The position numbers and the translations under genes were made by a program. The notes under the pieces are model-generated. The model had not been told where the DNA came from. It saw only the letters and a list, made by a program, of their open reading frames with translations, and made no database searches. 64,000 nucleotides of DNA from Populus alba (taxonomy: Eukaryota; Streptophyta; Magnoliopsida; Malpighiales; Salicaceae), in contig NC_133291.1 in the NCBI RefSeq assembly GCF_005239225.2, positions 1,922,001-1,986,000 of the forward strand. Direction: 5' to 3'. The stretch's first letter is position 1. Each line of letters starts with the position of its first letter. Shown piece after piece: positions 43,157 through 55,868 of this stretch.

Positions 43157-46100
43157 ATGGCAGCAAAGTACGAGATTGAGAGGTTCAAGGGGAGCAATTT
43201 CTCACTGTGGAAAATGAGAATCAAGGCAATCTTGAGGAAAGACAATTGCTTGGCAGCAATTGGGGATCGGCCCGCGGAGATCACTGATAATGCAAAATGG
43301 AATGAGATGGATGGCAATGTTATTGCTAACATACATTTAGCATTAGCTGATGAAGTATTATCAAGTGTGGCGGAGAAGAAAACAGCTAAGGAGATATGAG
43401 AGACTCTAACAAAGCTATACGAGTCCAAGTCTTTGCACAATAAGATTTTCTTAAAGCGGAGACTTTATACCCTTCGAATGGCAGAAACCACGTCGGTGAC
43501 TAACCACATCAACACAATAAGAACTCTATTTTCACAACTCACTACATTGGGTCAACAAATAGAGGAAAATGAACGTGCAGAGCTTCTACTTCAAAGTCTT
43601 CCTGATTCGTATGATCAGCTCATTATCAACTTGACCAATAATATCCTCTCAGACTATTTAGTCTTCGATGATGTTGTAGCAGCTATCTTGGAAGAAGAAA
43701 ATAGGCGCAAAAAAAAGGAGACAGAAACAGTTCAAACCAAGCAGAGGCGTTATTGGTGTCAAGAGGAAGATCAACGGAGCGTGGCTCCAGTGGGAGTCAA
43801 AGGCAAGGGAGGTCCAAATCAAGAAGTAAGAAGACTGTGAAATGCTACAACTGTGGCAGAAAAGGGCACTTCAAAAGGGATTGTTGGTTTAAAAAGGGTA
43901 TAGAGAATACTGCAGAGTCATCAAAACCTCAAGGATGTGTTGCAAGCACCTCAGAAGATGGAGAGGTTTTATATAGTGAAGCAGCGACAATCTCTACAAA
44001 TAGAGAAGAGCTCACTGAGGTCTGGCTAATGGATTCAGGAGCAACATGGCATATGACCCCTAATCGAGATTGGTTCCATACATATGAACCTATCTCTAGA
44101 GGCACAGTGTTCATGGGTGATAATTATGCTTTAGAGATTGCTGGCATTGGCACCATCAAATTGAAGATGTATGATGGCTTAATTCGTACTATTTCAGGAG
44201 TGCGACATGTGAAAGACTTAAAGAAGAATCTTTTGTCTGTAGGATAATTTGATAGTCTTGGCTGTAAGATTCGAATAGACAATGGAATCATGAAAATTAT
44301 CAAAGGAGCGTTGGTGGTTTTAAAGGCAAGAAAGACAGTTGCAAACATGTTTATAGTAATGGGAGAAACACATCATGGGACCGAAGTGTCAATCGCATCA
44401 GCCAGTCCTGCAGAAGAGAAGACGATGATGTGGCATCAAAAACTAGGCCACATGTCAGAGAAAGGTTTAAAGGTTCTCTCTGATCAGAAGTTACTCCTTG
44501 GGCTTACAAAGGTTACTTTACATTTTTGTGAGCACTGTGTTACAAGTAAACAGCATAGGTTAAAGTTTGGCACATCAACAACTAAGAGCAAATGCATCTT
44601 AGACCTGATTCACTCTGATGTTTGGCAAGCACCGGTTATATCCTTGGGAGGAGCAAGATACTTTGTATCATTTATAGATGACTTCTCTAGGAGATGTTGG
44701 GTGTATCCAATAAGAAGGAAGGCAGATGTGTTCACAGTCTTTAAAATCTTCAAAGCGCGGGTAGAACTTGAATCTGAAAAGAAGATCAAGTGTTTGAGGA
44801 CTGACAATGGAGGAGAATATATCAGTGATGAATTTGATAATTTCTGTCAACATAAAGGTATCAAAAGGCAGTTCACAACGGCATACACTCCATAATAAAA
44901 TGGAGTGGTAGAGCAGATGAACATAACTCTATTGGAAAGAACAAGAGCAATGTTGAAAGCTGCAGGCCTAGGAAAGCCATTCTGGGCAGAAGTAGTCAAT
45001 ACCGCTTGTTATGTGATAAATCGATCTCCGTTGACTACAATTGAGCTGAAGACACCGATGGAGATATGGACTGGAAAGCCAGCTGATTATTCTCGATTGC
45101 ATATATTTGGAAGTCCTATATACGTGATGTACAATACACAAGAAGTTAGCAAGCTGGATTCAAAATCCAGAAAATGTGTATTCTTGGGATATGCTGATGG
45201 AGTGAAGGGGTATCGCTTGTGGGATCCCACTGCCCATAAGGTAGTCATTAGCAGAGATGTCATATTTGCAGAAGATAAAATGCAAATGGAAGAAAATAAT
45301 AGCATTTTAAAGGAGACTACAGAAGTCCAGATGAAAAATACTCAGAATCGTACTTCTTCTGAAGCTGCACCAGAGCATGAAGAACAAGAACAAATAGAGT
45401 ATGAAACTCCTGAAGTTCGACGGTCAACTCATGAAAGAAGACCACCGGCTTGGCACTCAGAATATGTTACTGAGAGCAATATTGCATATTGTCTTCTAAT
45501 AGAGGATGGAGAGCCATCAACTTTTCATGAGGCTATCAAAAGCACAAATGTATCTATGTGGATGACAACAATGTAAGAGGAGATTTAAGCTCTGCACAAG
45601 AATAACACTTGGGATCTTGTTCTGCTACCACAAGGAAGAAAGGCCATTGGCAACAAATGGTTTTACAAGATAAAACGTGATGGCAATGATCAAGTGGAGC
45701 GGTATCGTTGAAGATTGGTGGTGAAAGGATATGCTCAGAAAGAAGGAATAAACTTCAATGAGATATTTTCTCCGGTGGTACAACTTACTACAATCAGAGT
45801 AGTCTTGGCGATGTGTGCTATATTTGATCTTCACTTAGAGCAGTTAGATGTGAAAACTGCATTTCTTCATGGAGAACTTGAGGAAGAAATTTATATGCTC
45901 CAACCAGAGGGTTTTGCTGAAACAGGCAAGGAGAACTTGGTTTGCAGGTTGAACAAATCTCTATACGGTCTCAAACAGGCGCCGAGGTGTTGGTACAAGA
46001 GATTTGATTCCTTTATAATTAGCCTTGGGTACAACAGACTCAGTTCAGACCATTGTACGTATTACAAGAGGTTTGAAGAAAATGATGTTTTTATCATTTT

Positions 46101-47080
46101 GTTGTTGTACGTGGATGACATGTTGGTAATAGGCCTCAACAAAGATCGAGTCCAAGAATTGAAGGCACAGTTGGCTAGGGAGTTTGATATGAAAGACTTG
46201 GGACCAGCAAACAAGATTCTAGGGATGCAAATTCACCAAGACAGAAGTAAGAGGAAGATTTGGCTTTCTCAGAAGAATTATTTGAAGAAGATCTTGCGAC
46301 GCTTTAACATGCAAGATTGTAAGCCAATTTCCACCCCACTTCCTGTTAACTTCAAATTATCCTCAAGTATGTCTCCTAGCAATGAAGCAGAGAGGATGGA
46401 GATGTCTCGAGTACCGTATGCATCAGCAGTGGGAAGTTTAATTTTTGCCATGATATGTACAAGACCAGACATTGCACAAGCAGTGGGAGCAGCCAGTCGA
46501 TACATGGCAAATCCTGGTAAAGAGCATTGGAATACTATCAAGAGGATCTTGAGATACATCGAGGGTACCTCAGATGATGCATTATGTTATGGAGGATCAG
46601 AATTTACTATCAGAGGTTATGTTAATTCAGATTTTGCTGGTGACCTTGAGAAAAGAAAATCCACTACATGCTATGTTTTTATAATTGCAGGAGGAGTTTG
46701 TGAACTGGGTCTCTAAACTTCAGACTGTTGTAGCGTTGTCCACAACAGAAGCTGAGTACATGGCAGCTGCACAAGCTTGTAAAGAAGCAATATGGATGAA
46801 GAAACTTATGGAGGAGCTCGAGCACAAACAAGAGAGGATTCTTTTGTATTGTGATAGTCAGAGTGCCTTGCATATTGCAAGGAATCCAGCGTTTCATTCA
46901 AGAACAAAACACATAGATGTTCAGTATCACTTTGTGTTGCGAAGTGGTAAAAGATGGAAGTGTGGATTTTCAGAAGGTTCATACAAAGAAAAACCCAGCA
47001 GATGCTTTGACCAAACCAGTCAACACTGATAAGTATATATGGTGCAGATCCTCTTATGGCCTAGCAGAAACGTAAACAGC
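43157..47080 (+). pseudogene. Copia gag-pol, inactivated by stops and frameshifts
   Basis: gag begins at 43157 (MAAKYEIERF). A CCHC zinc knuckle (CYNCGRKGHFKRDC) lies at 43842-43883 and the protease motif DSGATWHM at about 44031. The integrase has an HHCC-type zinc region (HQKLGH...CEHC, 44433-44545) and a DDE core (HSDVW, TDNGGEY). Reverse transcriptase has YVDDM at about 46108 and RNase H has STTEAEYMAA at about 46738. In-frame stops occur near 43397, 44245, 44893, 45574, 45587 and 45709, and frameshifts near 43745, 46690 and 46930. Most stops are explained by one C-to-T or G-to-A change (TGG to TGA, CAA to TAA, CGA to TGA), the pattern expected from deamination of methylated cytosine. Confidence 0.93.
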
Positions 47081-47171
47081 ATGAAGATGGCAAGTATTGA
47101 AAGGATAGAAGAATCACAAATGATCAAGTGTGAAGACTTGATTAAATCATCAAAGTCTTCAAGTGGGAGAA

Positions 47172-47669
47172 TGTGAAGCCAGCTAAACATTGTTGGCAAA
47201 GTGGAAAATGAACGTGCACTTGATAATTGGTGCCTTTTTGCCACTTGCCCACTTGCCTTACTCTTTTGCCATTTGCCCACTTGCATTACTCTTGTCTTTT
47301 GCAAGGCAAAGGCAAGGATGCTTGCCTATAAATAGGCATTGCATCCTTGCCTCATATGCAGCACAAGAAAGAAATAAGAGAGAGCAAGAGGAGAGTGAGA
47401 GTGAGAGAGGGAAAGTAATCCCACACAATTATGAGGTATTTGTGAGAGAGTAAGTGAGGTGTTTTCTCTTAATAATAGAGAGATTTTAGTTGTTCTCTTA
47501 TTATTAGAGAGAGGTTGTAATTCTTACATTACTTAGTAAAATCCTTCTATACTTGCCCGTGGACGTAGCCTAATTAGGTGAACCACGTAAATTCTTGTGT
47601 GTTTCATTTCTCATTTTATCTTTTCCTTTACTTTTTGTCTTGTCGGGTTTGCATGCCAGTATCTTAACA
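47172..47669 (+). repeat. 3' LTR of the copia element
   Basis: 498 bp copy of 42324-42815 beginning TGTGAAGCCAGC and ending ATCTTAACA, followed by the TAAAC target duplicate. Confidence 0.93.
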
Positions 47670-47674
47670 TAAAC

Positions 47675-50099
47675 ATTGTCGTACATTATTAATTTAATGG
47701 AATTATAAGCTAATTAATTATTTAATAATTTCTATATCAAAGCATCTGGTGCACCCAGTAGCTAGCTACTTGTAGAGTTGTCATACCAAATGAGCAAGGA
47801 TCAAATCCTGATGATTGTAAAAGAGTTCTTGCTTAGAAAAAATGAAAACTATGGAGGAGATTGTAAAAGTGAGAAAGTGTTTATATTTTGCTTAATTAGA
47901 GCAAGACTCGTTGCTATCTCCAGAAATAATATTAACTAGCAAAATGAACTTATTTGAGAGGTGGTTTCTGAGAATGAATATGATTATTTTTTAAAATATT
48001 TTTTTTAAAAAAATAAATTAAAATAATATTTTTATTATTTTTTAATAATTATTTGTTACATCATTGTATTAAAATAATTTAGATAGGTTACTTTTTACAA
48101 AAATTCAATTTCCTTTTAAAAACATGTTTAAAATGGAACACCAAAATAGCAGACAAGATTTGATGAAACTTAAATAATGAGAGCCTGTCCTGCCTACCAC
48201 CCTGGAATGATAGCTGGCAAATATAGCAGCAGTGCATTTGTGCCAGGGCTACGGTTGTCAGAAGTCATGATGAAAACAAGGAACCAGTGACGTAATTTTC
48301 CTGCCTGAAAAAAATATATTAAAAATATATTTTAAAAAAAAAAGTTATTTTAATACCTGTATATCAAAATATTAGAAAACATAAAAAATTAAATTAAAAA
48401 TTATTTTTTTTTCAAAAACATTTTTAAATTACTAAAATAAACCATCAATATTATATCCCACGGAGAGGAGGCGGTCTGCTGATGGTGAGATTGCGGTTGC
48501 AGGTCGTTGCTTTCTCAGGGACGTTGAGAATTCTCTAGGCCTCGTAGATTTCAATAATAAAGAAACTGTCTGTAATAGTGTATCAATTATTATCAGTCAA
48601 GAACATCAATCGTTTAAATCTTTATATATGTAAATAAGTGAGTTGAATGGTGTGTTATTTACTTTTTTATTATTTCTCAATTAAACAACTCTTCAATAAA
48701 ATTATGAAATCATATAATATAATTTATAATAAAAAAAAATAATAAAAAAGTAGAGGTAATATTGTTTATCCAAAGGTCTATTTGTTTTTTATATTTTAAA
48801 AATATTTTTAAAAAAATTTAAATTATTTTTTATTTTAAATTAATATTTTTTATGCTTTCAAATTATTTTGAAGTGTTAATATTAAAAATTAATTTTTTAA
48901 AAATTAAATATATATATATATATATTATTCAAAAAAATTAAAAACCTAACCCTTCTATATTTCCAGAGAGCTTAATTAGATATACAAAAGTTTAAAAATA
49001 ATCTAAAAAAACATGCATGTTCTTAGTCATAAGTTTTTCCTGCCATGATTGGAGCACCCAAAAAATTATTCAATGATTTTTTAGATGGCTCAATAATGTT
49101 TAAAATTAAAAAAATTGTTTTTTTTTATAATTTTAGATTTGAGTCCTATGATTACTAATATAATAATTATTTGAGACTTGTATGGTTATTAATTTTAAAA
49201 CTTATAAAATTAATTAAAATATGCGTAACTTAACTCAAATATTTATATTAATTAAAAAAATATATTCAATGATAATATCGCGTGCATGTATCGGAATGAC
49301 ATACATAACATCATGGGCCTTTGCAATTACAGTGAGACGTGCATGTATTGGAATGACTTCCATAACATCATGGGCCTTTGCTTTTCTGTATATGGTTGAT
49401 TTAAAGCATGCTTAATAAGGTAAATGGTTAATTTTAAAAATATTTTTATTTAAAAAATGTATTAAAATAATATTTTTTTTATTTTTAAAAAATTATTATT
49501 AATATTAGTATATTAAAATAATCTGAAAACATCCAAAAAATATTAATTTCAAATAAATAAATTTTAATTTTTTAAAAAAATACTTTTAAAACATAAAAAT
49601 AAATAAGGGCTAAAATCTTGTTTGATAATTAATTATTTAATATTTTTTTATAAAATGAAATTATCGGATCGGCTTTTTTATATAAAAAAATTCCTTAAAC
49701 AGATCATTTACTGCCTTCATTAAAAAAAAGAGAAGCAGAAAATTTCCCAAGTTAATATTAAATTATTTTCCATAATTCAGCTCACGTAATATTCTGCTGC
49801 ATTTTATTTTTTTTCTATTAGTTTTTTCCTGCCATGATGAGAGCACGAGAAAATATGTTAAATGAGTAATTATGCAATGATATCACCACGTGCTTGTATT
49901 GGAAAGATATACAAAAATCGCATGGGCCTTAAGCAAAACTTTAGGCCCATTTCTATGAAGGACGGCCCCTTCCCTGTTTTCGCAACCAAGAGTCACTAGT
50001 TGACTCTCAACTGTAAATTATTAAAATCTGGTATCAAACCACTTGAAGATGGCGATCCTTTTTTAATTATAAAAACATGCCAAGAGGGGAGACAAAATC
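47675..50099. other. AT-rich intergenic DNA with short duplications
   Basis: No gene is visible. Blocks of ATTTTTTAAA/AAAATAATATTTTT around 47985-48110, 48300-48430, 48780-48930 and 49430-49580 look like copies of one AT-rich repeat. About 48430-48540 is a GC-richer patch without a recognised function. Confidence 0.45.
49278..49390. repeat. ~58 bp tandem duplication, third diverged copy near 49885
   Basis: CGTGCATGTATCGGAATGAC...ATAACATCATGGGCCTTTGC at about 49279 recurs at about 49337 with few changes. A more diverged version (ACGTGCTTGTATTGGAAAGA...CATGGGCCTT) lies near 49887. The sequence TTTTTCCTGCCATGAT preceding them also recurs at 49033 and 49824, so a segment of several hundred bases was duplicated. 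Confidence 0.75.
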
Positions 50100-50860
50100 A
50101 CAAAAACCAATGAAGACCCGCAAATTGAATCTTCAAATCAGTTCCTTCCATGCCCACCTCTCGCCAAAGAATCACAAGATGACGTGACCCTGTTGATCTT
50201 TCAGCTGAGCGTATTTTCTTGTGGTGGGTGCATGTCTCACGAGCTTGGTGATGGAGGAACTGCTTCCACCCTCTTCAGTGCATAGCCTGCCATCAACCAG
50301 GGGTCTTCCTCTTGTGATTTTGAAGCGCTTCTTCCTAACCTCGCGAAGGCGAACAGATCGAGCCGCTCTTATTTGACGGCGCCATTGGAAACCTATTTCG
50401 GACTGTTGGGGCAGTATCTAAACCGGAGGCAGACCTGGAGCTGCATGAGCTGGCCAACATTATAAGCGAATCTGTCGCCAAAATGGACCATCAGGATTTC
50501 CTGAAAAGTCTACAAGGTGATGAAGGATTTAAAACCATTTTCTGATGGTCTAAAGCAGCAAGGTAACTTTCTTGCGAGGGAAAAACCCGATGGGTTTCTA
50601 ATCACGAGTTGGTCTAATCTTGGCCTCGACGATGTGAATTTTGGAAATAGGGAATCTGTTTGGTTGGGTATTTGTGGGAAAGTTGGTCCAGCATTTATGA
50701 ATTTTGCTTCATTGATTGAAACAAAATGGAGCAAAGGATGATTTGAAGCATCGGTTACCTTAGCTGAAAAGATAATGGCTATACTCGAACAAGATCCTGA
50801 ATTTCTTGCTTAAGCAACTCCGAACCCGAAGATAGTAGTCCAGACCGTGGATCGATCTTA
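50100..50860 (+). pseudogene. Degenerate BAHD acyltransferase 4
   Basis: The BAHD order is visible: FLPCPPLAKES, then FSCGG, then SHELGDGGT (HxxxD retained), and later VNFGNRESVW in place of NFGWGEPxW, KVGPAFMNF, and LEQDPEFLA. It is broken by a stop after FSA (near 50283), a large deletion and frame changes around 50330-50520, a stop near 50741, and a stop after EFLA near 50811. A few codons are missing between CGG and the HxxxD motif. The N-terminal third is absent. Its residues differ markedly from the three other BAHD genes here, so it comes from a more distant subfamily member. Confidence 0.88.
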
Positions 50861-52267
50861 ATTGGTTTGCTTGCCATTACCGCTCTCTCTATATATATAT
50901 ATATATTATCTTGCGATCATCAATGCGCAAAAAACCGTACTTGTTGGGTAAATAATTGCAATAAAGTTATGATCAAACTATTATTTTTATTTAAAAATAT
51001 ATTAAAACTTTGGTTATTTTATTGGTTTTCCTTGGCAATTTACTCTTTTTTTCCCTTGAAATATCCTTTATTTTTAGTCAAAGTTTACAGTATCCACAAC
51101 AAACAAAACAAAAATGCAAATGAAAATGAAAACTTGGATTAAGAAAATAATTAATAGTCAAACTTTGATCGAGTAATTAATCAGCATGTTATTTTCACAA
51201 CTAGAAAAGACTTAACTTTCTCCAATGATCAGGTAGAGCTTTTTGGAGAACTCTTGAGGTCTCAGGTTGGCCATTTTCCTCACGAGTCACCTGACGCCAG
51301 AGGAGTGGATCCAAGGATGTCCAAGCAGACGTCATATCCCTACAAATAGGTAGCATTAATTTTTGAACGATGCATCTTATCGCATTGGAATAGTTTAATC
51401 ATTAATGTTTTATTTAAAATCTTCGTTTTTTTTTTTTTGTTCTGGGAAAACAAAAGGTCACTGCAGTAAAAATCTTGCCGGCTGATGCGGCTATTAATGA
51501 AAATATCGTTGAATGCCCTATCGGTGATTTACTGAAAATATTTGTTTTTGTATTTTGAAGGAGTTTTTAAAAAAATTAAAATTTTATTATTTTTAATTAA
51601 TTTTTTTAATATTTTCGAATTGTGTTTTGAAATAATAATATTAAAAATAATTTTTAAAAAATAAAAACTTTATTTTAAAATATTATTAAACAAAAATTAT
51701 TTTAAAAAACAACTCTAACCCTTTTTCAACTTTTTTTTTTAGACGTGAGTAGAATGATTTTAATCAATTTAAGCATCAATAAAGATAAATCTAAGCGTTG
51801 CGATTTTGAGCAAAAATTTTATAGGTTTCTCCCTGTTCTAATCTTAATATTTAAAATTACTTAAATAAATATACTTATTTAACTAACACTTAACCCTTCA
51901 CTCAAATAACGAAAAACTAAAACATCCATGCGAAAATCACATCGGACGATCGAACTAATCGGACAGGAGATCTCTTATTCAAATAGGGACTCATTTGATA
52001 GATTGTAAAGTTAAATTTTTCATATGACAAAGTGTACAAACTCTAGGGACCGTATGAAAATACTAAAAGCAGATTGATTGCCTTCTTTCTGGATCAAAAT
52101 TCCCTCTCTCCCAATCCCAGACAAAATCCCAAAACTCCTCTCTTTTCCTCTCAAACACTCCCGCTCATAAATTCCAATTCCCTCTCCACTCAGATCCACA
52201 CAGCTTCTTCTGCTATGAACTTTCTCTTTGTTAGAAATTAGTATTTTTTCTTTCTTAATCTTCCAAA
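50861..52267. other. Intergenic DNA and promoter side of the GT47 gene
   Basis: AT-rich with a TA tract near 50888-50905 and an AT-rich repeat block near 51530-51710. From about 52075 the sequence becomes CT-rich (TCCCTCTCTCCCAATCC, CTCTTTTCCTCTC), which resembles a plant 5' UTR leading to the ATG at 52268. No TATA box was assigned. Confidence 0.5.
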
Positions 52268-54864
52268 ATGTATGGAAAGGCAATTGTCTCACTAGCATTC
52301 ATAATCCTTCTCTTAATCTCTTTCTCCCTCTTCATCGGCACTGTTGATATCAGATCATACTTTTTTGCATCACCAGATGGAGCCCACAACTTACCCTGTA
52401 CGCCCACCCACACGCAATCCTCTCCTTCTGTTCCTCTCAAAGTGTACATGTATGATCTTCCACGTCGATTCAACATCGGAATGATGCAGTGGAAGAAGGG
52501 GGGTGGAGATGACACGCCGGTGAGGACAGTGGAGGAGTTGCCGCGGTGGCCGGTGAATGTGGGGGTGAGGAAGCAACACAGTGTGGAGTATTGGTTAATG
52601 GCTTCGCTTTTGGGAAGTGGTGGAGAGGGAGAGGAGAGGGAGGCTGTTAGGGTTTTGGATCCTGAGATTGCGGAAGCGTATTTTGTGCCGTTTTTTAGTT
52701 CGTTGAGTTTTAATACTCATGGACGTAACATGACTGATCCTGAAACAGAAAAGGATCGGCAATTGCAGGTGATTTTGGATTCATTTTTTAGCTCAAGTTT
52801 TGAGCTATCTGTGTTTAATTTGGAGAATTTTGATTTTTCTTAAGGACTGAATTTTGATGGGTTTTAAAAAATTTCGGGTTCAGAATTGTTTGCATTTGAA
52901 AAGGTGAGATTTCTAGCTTAATAAACTATGGCATTCTGTTTTTTAGCCGTTTTAGGACAAAGGGTAATTGGCTTAGAATTTTGATTCCAAAAAGAAAAAA
53001 GAATTTGCAGAGAGTAATATATTGATTCATGATTGGAGGATGGTTTTTTTCCAAGGCGGTTTTGTTTCGATCGGATATGAAATCAGCTCAATGCACTAAT
53101 ATTGCGGTTTGTTTTTGTTTAATAGAGTTGACTTTGTTTAGCTTCTTTAGTGACTGGAGTTTAATGAGGGTGATATAGAAATGGAGGGTATAACTGAATA
53201 ATTCTGTTGAATCAAGGAGTTTTATGTGTTAGGGGATTGAGTTTTCTTGCTGATGCTGATATAGGGAAGCAGTTATGAACACCTCACTAGTTGTAGATCT
53301 TTATAAGCTGGTACTGGACGGATAATCAGATATTCTCCAGTCAATTCACACTAGATTCTAGAAGTAGAGAATCTTTTGGAGTTAAGTTCAGTTTCAGAGT
53401 ATCTAACTTGTTGTATCCTGCCATTACGCAATATCGCTATCTGTTTACTGAGTTCCAATATATTTTTGCTTGAGATCTAGTTGCTTAAGGTTGACTTTAT
53501 GATTCTTCTGGTTTCAGGTTGATTTAATAGACTTTTTGCAAAGGTCGAAGTACTGGCAGAGGTCTGGAGGCAGAGACCATGTGATTCCAATGACACATCC
53601 AAATGCTTTTAGATTTCTCCGACAACTGGTGAATGCGTCCATTCTTATTGTTGCAGATTTTGGCCGCTACCCTAAATCCATGTCAACTCTAAGTAAAGAT
53701 GTTGTGTCACCGTATGTACACAATGTGGATTCCTTTAAAGATGATGACCTATTGGACCCATTTGAGTCTCGAAAGACACTTCTTTTCTTCAGGGGGAATA
53801 CAGTCAGGAAAGATGTATGTGTGCTGCTCTTGGTGATGTCAATTTCATTTAGAACATCTGGTTTGATGTAAAGGTGATTTTTAATGGACCTATTGTGTTG
53901 CAGAAAGGAAAAGTTCGTGCCAAACTTGAAAAGATATTGGCTGGTTATGATGATGTTCGGTATGAACGAAGCTCGCCTACAGCTGAAGCAATACAAGCGG
54001 TGAGTAGTGAGTGATGGAGGTTGCCAAAATTGACATTGTCATTGCATGCTGATTTTCTTCCAATTTTTTATTAAATGACCTTAACATTAGGATCTGACAA
54101 GTACCTTTTCCTATCCCATTAAAATATGGTGCATTTGACATAACGATACGATGTGCTTTTGCAACTAATTATCATCAAAGGCAATCCACTCTTTAAATTG
54201 AATGTCATGCCATGTTTTATTATGTTTAATACTCCCTGCCATTTAATGAACGGAATCTTCCCATGCATACTGGGCATTGAAATTGCAAGATCTTCTTTAT
54301 GATCTCATGTAGAGAGAGAATGCCATCAGTGTGCCGGGTTTTCCAAAGAGGATAACCCTAAGTCAGTTAAAGTGTTATCCAAATAAATTCACGTAATTTT
54401 TATGTCTCATCTCTTTTCTTTTCTTTCCTGAATACCAGTCAACTCAAGGGATGCGGTCATCGAAGTTCTGCCTGCATCCTGCAGGAGACACTCCTTCCTC
54501 TTGCCGGCTTTTTGATGCTATTGTTAGCCACTGTGTTCCGGTCATTGTGAGCGATCTAATTGAGCTCCCTTATGAAGATGAAATTGACTACAGCCAATTC
54601 TCAATTTTCTTCTCTATAAACGAGGCTATTCAGCCAGATTACTTGGTTAATCAGCTCCGGAAATTTCCAAAGGACAGGTGGATTAAAATGTGGAGGCAGC
54701 TCAAGAAGATCTCTCATCACTTTGAATTCCAATACCCCCCAATGAAGGAAGATGCAGTCAACATGCTATGGAGGCAGGTTAAGCACAAGCTTCCAGGAGC
54801 CCAACTTGCTGTCCATAGAAATCACAGATTGAAAGTCCCAGACTGGTGGCAGCGGAGAAGATGA
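52268..54864 (+). CDS. GT47 exostosin-family glycosyltransferase (ARAD-like)
   Basis: Exons 52268-52768, 53518-53814, 53904-53999 and 54439-54864 (all GT-AG, phase 0) encode 439 residues. Residues 5-24 form a single hydrophobic signal anchor, giving a type II Golgi membrane protein. The stem is followed by the exostosin domain, recognised by [17 protein letters not shown]-like [33 protein letters not shown] and [22 protein letters not shown]. The last block is the nucleotide-sugar-binding part shared by plant GT47 enzymes. The closest remembered relatives are ARAD1-like putative arabinosyltransferases of pectin synthesis (GT47 subgroup B). The actual sugar and acceptor cannot be determined from sequence. 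Intron 1 (749 bp) is the longest. Failure to splice intron 2 or 3 would end the protein early. Confidence 0.9.
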
Positions 54865-55500
54865 TTCTGTTCTGGAGGTTTCATAATGGACACTGTACAT
54901 TCATTATTTTTTTTACATCATACACAATGATAACCCATTGAGGGAATAATCTGAGGTAGTTACAATCACCAGCTGTCATCTACCTTTATACACAAATTAC
55001 TATATGTTCACACTTACTCAACAGCGTCAGATCAAAGAAGATTCTCTTTTGAAAATGAGATGTGCAGTGATGCATCATTGCCTGTCTAATATTCTTTTGT
55101 TCATTCCCATCACTTCAGTAGTGAGTTCTGAGAAATAACTTTCATATGTAGACGTCCAGAATTTTGCAAAGAACTAATTCCACGCTGTTGTATTTGTTTC
55201 TCTCGATGGTTGTAGTTTATTTGATGGAAAGTGATTAAACCTTCCATCCATCAAAGAAGTTATCTGGCAAAAAATGGTGTTCTTTGTTCTTTCTAGTTTT
55301 CCTTCCTTTTTGTCCGGATTTCTTATTACAGTCAGGGGGGAGAGTTGCTTCGTTTTGTTTGCATGTGTAGCCAAGTTTAAACCGGAACCTTGAACCGTTT
55401 TATCAACCGACCCTTGATGTGAAGCACGCTTCTGACGAAGGTACAGGAATATTTAGAATGCCCAGGACAGGGACGGTAGCAGGGCAAATTTTTCATCTTG
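54865..55500. other. 3' flank of the GT47 gene, no further gene
   Basis: Probably 3' UTR and spacer. No coding potential; the minus frame 55174-55374 has no domain. The exact polyadenylation site could not be assigned. Confidence 0.5.
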
Positions 55501-55506
55501 CGGCGG

Positions 55507-55730
55507 TTTAGGGTGTTTGGGAGTGTGGTTGCTGTTGCTTTTCAAAGTGCTTTTCACTTAGAAAAGCATGCCAATAATATTTTTTTTATTTTTTAAAAAT
55601 CATTTTTGAGATCAGCACATCAAAATGATTTGAAAACATCAAAAACATATTACTTCCAAGCTAAAAAAAAAAAAAAAATTTCAAATTTTATGAAAAACGC
55701 TTTTCAAACGCAATCCCAAGCGCTTTTAGT
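55507..55730. mobile_element. MITE-like element
   Basis: The left end TTTAGGGTGTTTGGGAGTGT followed by TTTTCAAAGTGCTTTTC is an imperfect inverted match of the right end AAAACGCTTTTCAAACGC, AATCCCAAGCGCTTTT. The interior is AT-rich (TTTTTTATTTTTTAAAAATC, AGCACATCAAAATGATTTGAAAAC). This is the structure of a short non-autonomous DNA element of a kind I recall as common in Salicaceae. Target duplication was not identified, so the exact ends are uncertain. Confidence 0.5.
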
Positions 55731-55868
55731 TGCATAAAAAATTTGGAGATCACGGTTGTGGTCCTGCCTATCATTCAATCTACGTTATTGTTTTTTGTCT
55801 TGTATGAAGTGTAAGGAATTTCTAGGAGAACAAAAAACAGGGAAAAGACAAGGAAAACAAAAGAAATA

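Larger units (their letters stand above)
42324..47669 (+). mobile_element. Ty1/copia LTR retrotransposon, complete but mutated
   Basis: 5346 bp with LTRs at 42324-42815 and 47172-47669, flanked by TAAAC at 42319-42323 and 47670-47674. A tRNA-Met primer-binding site follows the 5' LTR and a polypurine tract AAGTGGGAGAA (47161-47171) precedes the 3' LTR. The internal order is gag, protease, integrase, reverse transcriptase, RNase H, which defines copia; gag and pol resemble the Tork/Tnt1-type lineage. The LTRs differ at roughly 5 percent of positions by eye, so the insertion is much older than the one in BAHD gene 2. Coding capacity is lost. Confidence 0.95.
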
